From Promethearchaeota archaeon (lineage in GTDB: Archaea > Asgardarchaeota > Lokiarchaeia > Sigynarchaeales > SOKP01), in contig JAGXNZ010000027.1 in the NCBI GenBank assembly GCA_019894655.1, positions 1-7,369 of the forward strand: DNA of 7,369 nt, in the 5' to 3' direction. The translations under genes and the position numbers were made by a program. This document shows, piece by piece, positions 1 to 4,796 of this stretch (positions are counted from its first letter, which is position 1; every line of letters begins with the position of its first letter). The notes beneath the pieces are model-generated. The model was given only the letters and a program-made list of their open reading frames with translations, was not told the DNA's origin and did no database searches.

Positions 1-1
1 T

Positions 2-136
2 CTAGCACTCCCTTATCAAGCTAAAAGGGAGGAAAAGATGTTACAAGAGATGTTTGGTGAGGTTTATGAGGAATATGCATCTAAAACCGGTCGGTTCTTT
101 CCAAAAATAAAAAGGATTAACAAAAAAATAGGTTAA
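2..136 (+). CDS. C-terminal end of an isoprenylcysteine carboxyl methyltransferase-like membrane protein (5' partial)
   Basis: An open frame enters from the left edge and ends at TAA 134-136, giving about 44 residues. It reads LALPYQAKREEKML, then FGEVYEEY, then TGRFFPKI. This layout (a PYxxxxEEKML segment, an FGxxYxxY motif, then a basic RFxP tail) is the typical cytosolic C-terminus of the ICMT/phospholipid methyltransferase family. These are integral membrane, SAM-dependent methyltransferases that act on prenylcysteine or lipid substrates. The membrane segments and most of the SAM-binding region lie outside the window, so the substrate cannot be judged. An internal ATG at 38 is in the same frame but falls inside the conserved tail, so it is not the start. 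The call rests on a short but characteristic motif. Confidence 0.65.
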   Translation, partial: LALPYQAKREEKMLQEMFGEVYEEYASKTGRFFPKIKRINKKIG

Positions 137-224
137 TATCTGTAAAGACTTTAATAGATCTATTTACTTTGAGCTTTCATAATCGATAATCAATTGTATT
201 AATCATTGATGAAAAAGAGAGAGC

Positions 225-281
225 TCAACTAAAATGTTCTGGTTCAAAAAAAAAGTTCGGAAAGTTCAACTAAAATGTTCT
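225..281. repeat. Pair of 16-bp direct repeats, possibly a remnant of a transposon end
   Basis: The 16-mer TCAACTAAAATGTTCT occurs at 225-240 and again, identical, at 266-281, a 41-bp period. The spacer holds an A-run and related GTTC/GTTCGG pieces. On the minus strand each copy reads AGAACATTTTAGTTGA. Tandem copies of an ACATTTT-type box near one end are typical of transposase-binding ends of IS21/IS481-type insertion sequences, but no transposase gene or matching inverted end is present here. The second copy overlaps the last codons and the stop codon of msrB. The repeat is seen directly; the IS origin is inference. Confidence 0.55.
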
Positions 282-680
282 CGTATTATTAGACTTAAAA
301 TCTAGCGATATTGAATTGATACAATACCGTAAACCCGTTGGTTTAGGACCGTCCTTAAATACATGTCCTAAATGTCCTCCGCATTTCTTGCATAAAACCT
401 CAGTTCTTTCCATATTGAAACGAATATCGGATTCCTCTTTAATTTCAGAATCATTTATAGGAGTAAAAAAGCTAGGCCATCCGGACCCTGATTTAAATTT
501 TGAACTTGAGTCAAATAATGGAGTTCCACAACCAGCACAAGAATATATCCCTTTTTCTTTATTATTCCAATATTTGCCGGTAAAAGGACGTTCAGTCCCT
601 TTAAGTCTCAAAATTTGATATTGGTCTTTGGTTAATTTTTTATCCCAATCCTCTTCTTGTAGAGTATCATTTTCAGTCAT
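270..680 (-). CDS. msrB: Peptide-methionine (R)-S-oxide reductase MsrB
   Basis: MsrB reduces the R epimer of methionine sulfoxide in oxidised proteins, in the cytoplasm, usually with thioredoxin-type reductant. The 136-residue product covers the whole SelR domain at the usual length. Two CxxC pairs (C48/C51 and C97/C100) form the structural zinc site. GSGWPSF (65-71) and GGHLGHVF (101-108) line the active site. RYCINS (118-123) carries the catalytic cysteine C120, so this is a cysteine rather than a selenocysteine form. No obvious resolving cysteine is seen outside the zinc set. The start is the ATG at 678-680; no strong Shine-Dalgarno sequence precedes it. The tail TRTF and the TAG stop fall in a repeated 16-mer, so the last residues may have been changed by an insertion. 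It stands alone, divergent from trpS. Confidence 0.96.
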   Translation of the reverse strand: MTENDTLQEEDWDKKLTKDQYQILRLKGTERPFTGKYWNNKEKGIYSCAGCGTPLFDSSSKFKSGSGWPSFFTPINDSEIKEESDIRFNMERTEVLCKKCGGHLGHVFKDGPKPTGLRYCINSISLDFKSNNTRTF

Positions 681-706
681 CTTAATAGGAAGAAGTTTAA
701 AAGAAT

Positions 707-716
707 TATTATATGT
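707..716 (-). promoter_or_regulatory. Possible TATA box of msrB
   Basis: On the minus strand this reads CATATAATAA, about 30 nt upstream of the msrB ATG. That distance fits an archaeal TATA element with a very short leader. The region is AT-rich, so a chance match is possible, and no convincing BRE was identified. Confidence 0.35.
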
Positions 717-850
717 TGTCCTTATATTCTTTCAAGTAAAACCAAGTACCGTTAACAATTAGAAGCTAAAAAATTGCATTAGTGTTTATATTATTATTCA
801 ACCACTTATATAGCCTTAATTTGAACCCAAATTTTTAATTTGGATCTTAC

Positions 851-860
851 TTTATATTAA
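851..860 (+). promoter_or_regulatory. Possible TATA box of trpS
   Basis: TTTATATTAA lies about 45-54 nt upstream of the trpS ATG, implying a leader of roughly 20-25 nt. A second TATA-like string, CTTATATA, at 805-812 is an alternative. The 224-bp spacer between msrB and trpS has no gene or structured RNA that I can see. Confidence 0.35.
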
Positions 861-904
861 TCAATAGAATTGTACCTACGATATAAAGGAATAAATTATA
901 AAAA

Positions 905-1993
905 ATGCTTGATCCTTGGGGTTCCTCTAATCCTGTAGAAGATGAAGATTACGAGAGAATAAAGAAAGAATTTGGAATCGAAGATATAACTGAAATTTTG
1001 AGACAAAAGTTATTAGAAAATCGATTTTTCAGAAGAAAAATCATTTTTGGCCATAGAGATTTAGGGTTAGTGTTTAAAGCAATTGAAGAAAAGCAACCAT
1101 GGGCTGTAATGAGCGGTATAAAACCATCTGGACCCTATCATTTAGGAACGTCAACAACTGCTTTAGAAATTGTTGAGTTTCAAAAAATGGGAGGGAAAGT
1201 TTATTATGGTATAGCAGATATAGAATCATGGGAAGATAATGGAATACCATACGATGAAGCAGAATCATTTGCAATAGATAATATAGCTGATATTTTAGCG
1301 TTCGGTTTAGACCCTTCTCCTAACAAATCTTATATTTGGAGGCAATCTAAAGAACCTATTGTGAAAGATATCTGCTTTAAAGTAAGTAGATTAGTAACCC
1401 AAAACATGTTGAATGCGATCTATGGGGAAAAAACATTCGGGCTCTATTTAGCAGCATTGGTTCAAGTAGGAGATATAGTTCTTCCTCAAGTTAGAGAAGG
1501 ACCACAACCAACTGTAGTTCCCGTTGGAATAGATCAAGATCCACATATAAGACTTACTAGAGACCTCACACGAAGGTATTACAAAAATTTTTTCTTACCA
1601 GGTGCTACATATCACTACTTATTAGCAGGGATTGATGGATCAGATAAAATGGCTAAAAGAAATCCGAATAGTTCATTTAATTTCAACGAAACTTTAGATT
1701 CTATCGAGAAAAAGGTAAAAGGAGCTCTAACAGGTGGACGTAAGAATAAGAAAGAGCAACAAGAACTTGGTGGCGAACCTCAAAAGTGCATGATTTATAA
1801 AATGTTAATGTACCATTTTGAGGAGAATGATGAAATTTTAGCAGATGAATTCGAAAGATGCGTTAAGGGAGAATTACTATGTGGGGAACATAAAGCCCAA
1901 TGTGTGGACAAAGTATTAAAATTTATGAAAAACCATCAGGAAAAGAAGGAGAAACTAGTTGATAAAGCTCGAGAACTACTTGATCTCGATTAG
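905..1993 (+). CDS. trpS: Tryptophan--tRNA ligase, archaeal type, with divergent signature motifs
   Basis: Class I synthetase that activates tryptophan with ATP and charges tRNA-Trp in the cytoplasm. The 362-residue length fits archaeal TrpRS. It opens with DPWGSS (3-8), then RRKIIFGHRD (43-52), both typical of the archaeal/eukaryotic-type enzyme. The Rossmann fold follows, with MSGIKPSG and the HIGH-equivalent HLGT (79-82). VVPVGIDQDPHIRLTRD (204-220) is a TrpRS hallmark. The KMSKS-equivalent is KMAKR (248-252), followed by NPNSS. The C-terminal helical domain has TGGR, then EQQELGGEP, and ends in a CGEHK segment and HQEKK. Both signatures are unusual: the second His of HIGH is Thr, and KMSKS has lost both serines. 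TyrRS was considered, but the DPWG start and the PVGIDQDPH block favour TrpRS. The gene ends 7 bp from the convergent GTPase gene. Confidence 0.92.
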   Translation: MLDPWGSSNPVEDEDYERIKKEFGIEDITEILRQKLLENRFFRRKIIFGHRDLGLVFKAIEEKQPWAVMSGIKPSGPYHLGTSTTALEIVEFQKMGGKVYYGIADIESWEDNGIPYDEAESFAIDNIADILAFGLDPSPNKSYIWRQSKEPIVKDICFKVSRLVTQNMLNAIYGEKTFGLYLAALVQVGDIVLPQVREGPQPTVVPVGIDQDPHIRLTRDLTRRYYKNFFLPGATYHYLLAGIDGSDKMAKRNPNSSFNFNETLDSIEKKVKGALTGGRKNKKEQQELGGEPQKCMIYKMLMYHFEENDEILADEFERCVKGELLCGEHKAQCVDKVLKFMKNHQEKKEKLVDKARELLDLD

Positions 1994-2000
1994 TAAAAAA

Positions 2001-2936
2001 TTAATTTCCTGTAATTAAGGATTCTATTAACTCTATTAATTCAAGCATGAATTCTGAAAACTTTTCTAGAAGGAGTTCTTTTAATTTTTCTTTAAGTACC
2101 ACAGATACGAATATGGATTCCTTATTAATTTCAATTCGATGCAAATAAGATAATAATTCATCTCCTATAGACGAAAACGCATAATTTGTTTCATAAGATT
2201 CTTCCTGCATTCTTTTCAGTAAAAATAAGTGCTCTTTTAATGATTCTATAAGCTCTACATAAATAACTGGCTCGATAATTTCCCTATAATATTCACTTAT
2301 GATAATCCCGTTCTTGTCAAATAAGATTAAAGACTCACTATCGAATTCTTTGAGATATTTTTCTAATAGTTCAGATAAATCAAAAAATTTTTCATCAAAT
2401 ACTGATAATCCATATGATATGAGCTGCACTATTGATATAATATCGTAAATTGAGGTTTGTTGAAATAAAATTTTAAAGGAGGGGTATAATTTGAGTATAT
2501 GCTCCCTCAAGACTTCTATCTGTTCAATCATCTGTTCATTTCCTATGAATTCTGGATCGAATTTATGAAAGCTAATAATAAGTGGAACATCCATCTCATG
2601 TTTCTTAAAATTCTTCAGGATCATATCCAAATAAGCCAAAGAAGTTTCGATTCTTTCAGGATCCTGAATATCAACAATATATACTAATAAATCTGTGTCA
2701 GCAAAATAAATATCTTGCTTTTCTTGATATAATTTTCTATATTTTTCTTGACCACCCATATCCCAAAAAACGATGCGATTTTTTAGAAATTCTGTCGCTT
2801 GATATTCAACTCGAATAGTTGGTGTAAGAGAAATTATATCTTTTTGGAAGTTGTACTTTTTGTTCAAAGCGGTTAAAATAGAGGTTTTCCCGGCGTTATC
2901 CAACCCTGAAATGATGACTTTAATAAATCGTTCCAT
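2001..2936 (-). CDS. RagA/Gtr1-like small GTPase with a C-terminal roadblock-like domain
   Basis: The 311 residues match RagA (about 313) in length and layout. The N-terminal G domain has P-loop GLDNAGKTS (11-19), switch I TPTIRVE with T40, and WDMGGQE (58-64) with Q63 as the catalytic glutamine. G4 is HKFD (124-127) instead of NKxD, and G5 is TSIYD (161-165). HKxD and TSIxD are Rag/Gtr features (RagA has HKMD and TSIWD), whereas the P-loop is Arf-like. Residues about 185-311 hold an alpha/beta module with ESLILFDKNGIII (201-213) and, later, a SIFVSVVL strand, matching the roadblock-type C-terminal domain by which Rag GTPases dimerise. Eukaryotic Rags signal amino-acid status to TORC1 at the lysosome; the archaeal role is unknown. 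No prenylation motif or N-terminal myristoylation glycine is seen. It is monocistronic, with a candidate promoter in the 253-bp spacer upstream. Confidence 0.88.
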   Translation of the reverse strand: MERFIKVIISGLDNAGKTSILTALNKKYNFQKDIISLTPTIRVEYQATEFLKNRIVFWDMGGQEKYRKLYQEKQDIYFADTDLLVYIVDIQDPERIETSLAYLDMILKNFKKHEMDVPLIISFHKFDPEFIGNEQMIEQIEVLREHILKLYPSFKILFQQTSIYDIISIVQLISYGLSVFDEKFFDLSELLEKYLKEFDSESLILFDKNGIIISEYYREIIEPVIYVELIESLKEHLFLLKRMQEESYETNYAFSSIGDELLSYLHRIEINKESIFVSVVLKEKLKELLLEKFSEFMLELIELIESLITGN

Positions 2937-2993
2937 AATATCGATACCATCTTAGTTAATGATAATTTAACATTTCAAAACAGACTTTAATTG

Positions 2994-3001
2994 CTTTTAT
3001 A
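2994..3001 (-). promoter_or_regulatory. Possible TATA box of the Rag-like GTPase gene
   Basis: On the minus strand this reads TATAAAAG, a good match to an archaeal TATA element, about 58-65 nt before the GTPase ATG. It would give a leader of roughly 30-35 nt. No clear Shine-Dalgarno sequence sits before that ATG. Confidence 0.4.
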
Positions 3002-3131
3002 CTTAATTTATTGAAAATTTTTATAATGTAAGTGAAATTCATTATTTTTAATTTTATGTTCTTTTTCTACTATACATCCGAATATCTAAATCCTCCAATA
3101 TTACTTGAAAAATACATACATGACACTACTA

Positions 3132-3179
3132 TTTTTTAGAGAGCGTAATTTTAATTTGGTAAATTACTAATCTAAAAAA
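3132..3179 (+). promoter_or_regulatory. Nested inverted repeat (hairpin) just upstream of the 73-codon gene
   Basis: TTTTTTAGA (3132-3140) is the exact reverse complement of TCTAAAAAA (3171-3179). Inside it, GTAATTT (3145-3151) pairs with AAATTAC (3161-3167), leaving a 9-nt loop. An alternative inner hairpin pairs TAATTT (3152-3157) with AAATTA (3161-3166) across GGT. The right arm ends one base before the GAGG ribosome binding site, so folding could affect translation of the gene starting at 3190. The pairing is seen directly; a regulatory role is inference and the AT content lowers its significance. Confidence 0.4.
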
Positions 3180-3183
3180 GAGG
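3180..3183 (+). promoter_or_regulatory. Shine-Dalgarno sequence that fixes a TTG start
   Basis: GAGG, within AAGAGGA, lies 6 nt before the TTG at 3190-3192. There is no ATG or GTG start in this frame between the upstream in-frame TAA (3160-3162) and the TTG, so this site decides the start of the 73-codon gene. Confidence 0.6.
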
Positions 3184-3189
3184 ATTCAA

Positions 3190-3411
3190 TTGAAAGAAGA
3201 AGAAAACAATTATTTGGAATATCTAAATTATCAAATTAGCCAAAAAAATAAATTTGATGATGTGGTTCGTAAAATTCCCTTATTTAAAAGTATGATACAA
3301 GAACGGCACAAAACAATCTTAAAGTTGATAGATAAATTCGAAAATGTTCGCCGTAGAGAAGCTTATAACATGTTAGTCCAAGAATTCAGTAAATTATCTA
3401 ATAGAATCTAA
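3190..3411 (+). CDS. Small charged helical protein of unknown function (73 aa)
   Basis: I do not recognise this protein. It starts at TTG 3190 with a well-placed GAGG and ends at TAA 3409-3411. The sequence is rich in Lys, Glu and Asn and looks mostly alpha-helical: an acidic N-terminus (KEEENNYLEYLNY), a central KIPLFKSMIQERHKTI segment, and a C-terminal helix containing NVRRREAYNMLVQEF. It has no cysteine, no signal peptide and no membrane segment, so a soluble cytoplasmic protein is likely. A hairpin directly precedes its ribosome binding site and a T-rich stretch follows its stop, which suggests a single-gene transcript. It is divergent from the GTPase gene and convergent with yjbQ. A small regulatory or nucleic-acid-associated protein is possible, but nothing in it proves that. 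Confidence 0.65.
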   Translation: MKEEENNYLEYLNYQISQKNKFDDVVRKIPLFKSMIQERHKTILKLIDKFENVRRREAYNMLVQEFSKLSNRI

Positions 3412-3412
3412 A

Positions 3413-3433
3413 TTTTTTATTCGTTTTATTTTA
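3413..3433 (+). terminator. T-rich candidate terminator after the 73-codon gene
   Basis: Three T-runs (TTTTTT at 3413-3418, then TTTT and TTTT further on) begin 2 bp after the TAA. Runs of T on the coding strand are the usual archaeal termination signal. In this AT-rich DNA the call is tentative. Confidence 0.35.
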
Positions 3434-3517
3434 AAAATTAGATTAGAAATGATATAATCAATCTTACTAAATTTCATATAAATTCGTTTGACTCGGACAT
3501 TTAAAGGAAAAATTACA

Positions 3518-3940
3518 TTATTCGCCAATCAAGGTTATATAAATTTCGCGATGCCTTGGTTTTTCGTCGTTTTCTATGAAAACGATATTTTGCCAGCTGC
3601 CCAAGATTAACTTCTTATTGCGGAAGGGGAATGTTTGTGAAGTTTTAATGAGAAAACTTCTTAAATGCCCTGCACCGTTATAATCGTGCCAAGTTTTATG
3701 ATGTGCATAGTCTCTTTCATAAGGAACGATTTTTTCCAAGAACTCTTTAATATCTGTTTGAACTAACCCTGGTTCGTATTCAACAGTCGATATTGCGCCC
3801 GTGGATCCCGCAACATGAACATTAACGATTCCATTTTTCAAACTACTAGTGCTAATAATGTTCTGAACTTGAGAAGTGATGTTTATAACATCGCAGTAAG
3901 CTTTACTTTTTAGATCAAACTTTTCTACTACAACGGTCAT
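3518..3940 (-). CDS. yjbQ: YjbQ/UPF0047 family protein (thiamine-phosphate-synthase-like enzyme)
   Basis: The 140-residue product covers the full UPF0047 domain at the usual length. Family landmarks appear in order: NVHVAGSTGAIST (40-52), EYEPGL (54-59), a YAHHKTWHD segment (78-86), NGAGHL (88-93), LGSWQNI (113-119) and a C-terminal RHREIYITLIGE strand. The clustered histidines (H80, H81, H85, H92) and D86 form the presumed active or metal site. Members show weak thiamine-phosphate synthase activity and can rescue thiE mutants in bacteria, but their true role is unsettled. The usual NGHAHL motif is NGAGHL here, so its first histidine is lost. The start is ATG 3938-3940. It is divergent from the 139-codon gene with a 100-bp shared promoter spacer. 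Confidence 0.93.
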   Translation of the reverse strand: MTVVVEKFDLKSKAYCDVINITSQVQNIISTSSLKNGIVNVHVAGSTGAISTVEYEPGLVQTDIKEFLEKIVPYERDYAHHKTWHDYNGAGHLRSFLIKTSQTFPFRNKKLILGSWQNIVFIENDEKPRHREIYITLIGE

Positions 3941-4002
3941 GATTTCTTACACTACTTCGTTATTTTTAATAATAAATTTAATTAATTATCTTACTTTAAA
4001 CC

Positions 4003-4010
4003 TATATATA
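4003..4010 (+). promoter_or_regulatory. TATA box of the 139-codon gene
   Basis: TATATATA in the context CCTATATATATTA lies 31-38 nt before the ATG at 4041. This fits an archaeal promoter with a leader of only about 5-10 nt. The ATG also lacks a Shine-Dalgarno sequence, which agrees with a near-leaderless transcript. Confidence 0.5.
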
Positions 4011-4040
4011 TTACAGTACTTATTAGCTTCTTGAATTAAA

Positions 4041-4460
4041 ATGAGCGAAAATTTAAAGGAATTCTTAAAAAAGATACACGATTCTAAAAATAACCTCCCA
4101 ATTTATGCAACAATCATCGTACGACCCGGAAAGAAGATAGTGGATATTAAGATAAAAAAAGAAGAGGCGAATATTTTACGAGTAATTGCTCATGAAGAGA
4201 AAAGTACTGGATGGTTCATACATTCTTTTCACATACCAATAAAAAATATTGGAGTAGCACCTGATGCAAAAAACAAGGAGATTCTAGCAAATCTCTCAAA
4301 CCCAACCAGAATTCCAAATAAAACAACAAAAATATTCGTTGAGGATATCCTGAGGAAGTATATTAACATTTTACCAGATAAAAAGAAGCATTATTTTATG
4401 ACGGAAAGGTATAAAAAAAAGAAGGAAATGCAAACCGGTGTAAAGTTAAAAGGATTCTGA
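4041..4460 (+). CDS. Unrecognised protein, 139 aa, beta-rich with a basic tail
   Basis: I do not recognise the family. After a short N-terminal helix come several likely beta strands: IYATIIVRP (about 21-29), KIVDIKIKK, ANILRVIAHE and WFIHSFHIPI (about 58-67). A Pro/Asn-rich stretch follows (LSNPTRIPN, about 85-93), then a helix (IFVEDILRKYINIL) and a very basic C-terminus with KKKHYF, RYKKKKEMQ and KLKGF. It has no cysteine, signal peptide or membrane segment. The basic tail would suit nucleic-acid or ribosome contact, but this is inference. A good TATA box sits at the right distance, and the open frame starts with ATG, so it is probably a real expressed gene. Its TGA directly abuts the stop of the convergent tRNA-binding-protein gene. 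Confidence 0.72.
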   Translation: MSENLKEFLKKIHDSKNNLPIYATIIVRPGKKIVDIKIKKEEANILRVIAHEEKSTGWFIHSFHIPIKNIGVAPDAKNKEILANLSNPTRIPNKTTKIFVEDILRKYINILPDKKKHYFMTERYKKKKEMQTGVKLKGF

Positions 4461-4796
4461 TTATTTTATAATACTTCCAGGAGGGACGCTCTTACCGTTT
4501 CTCTCATCTATTTTTAACAAGAACGGCTCGTTATTCAAATCAGCCGCTAAAAGCATCCCTTGACTTTCTAATCCCATAATTCTTTTTGGTTTAAGATTTA
4601 TTAAAACTACAACTTTTTTATTAACCAATTCCTCTGGCGAATAAAATTGTGAGATGCCAGTTATGATCTGTCTTTTTTCTTTCTCTCCACAATTAATTAT
4701 TAAATTAAACAAATTTTTAGATCTTGGCACCTTTTCACATTGTATTATTAAACCAACCCTCAAATCTAATTTTGCAAAATCACTATATTCTATCAT
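4461..4796 (-). CDS. Stand-alone MetRS-beta-type tRNA-binding (EMAP II/Arc1p-like OB-fold) protein
   Basis: The 111-residue protein is one tRNA-binding OB-fold domain, like the C-terminal extension of bacterial MetG, the stand-alone archaeal MetRS beta subunit, CsaA and yeast Arc1p. Landmarks are KLDLRVG (9-15), a VPRSKNLFNLIINCG segment (23-37), RQIITGISQFYSPEEL (42-57) and NLKPKRIMGLESQGMLLAA (67-85). It probably binds tRNA and helps a synthetase, most likely MetRS, in trans; a CsaA-like chaperone role is less likely. Its ATG at 4796-4794 overlaps the TGA of trmI as TGATG, which suggests translational coupling. A GTG one codon earlier (4799) gives an alternative GTGA overlap and 112 residues. 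With trmI it forms a two-gene tRNA operon. Confidence 0.9.
   Translation of the reverse strand: MIEYSDFAKLDLRVGLIIQCEKVPRSKNLFNLIINCGEKEKRQIITGISQFYSPEELVNKKVVVLINLKPKRIMGLESQGMLLAADLNNEPFLLKIDERNGKSVPPGSIIK

Noticed and set aside
137..224. Possible inverted repeat around AATCGATAATCAATTG and ATTAATCATTGAT
   Set aside because: Pairing is imperfect and made almost wholly of A and T; not enough to call a transposon end or terminator.
316..618. Plus-strand open frame of 100 codons opposite msrB
   Set aside because: It lies wholly on the antisense strand of a gene with all MsrB motifs and shows no domain of its own.
1074..1274. Minus-strand open frame of 66 codons inside trpS
   Set aside because: Antisense shadow across the conserved HIGH region of TrpRS; low-complexity, Leu-rich product.
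2499..2687. Plus-strand open frame of 62 codons inside the GTPase gene
   Set aside because: Antisense to conserved G-domain sequence; no recognisable features.
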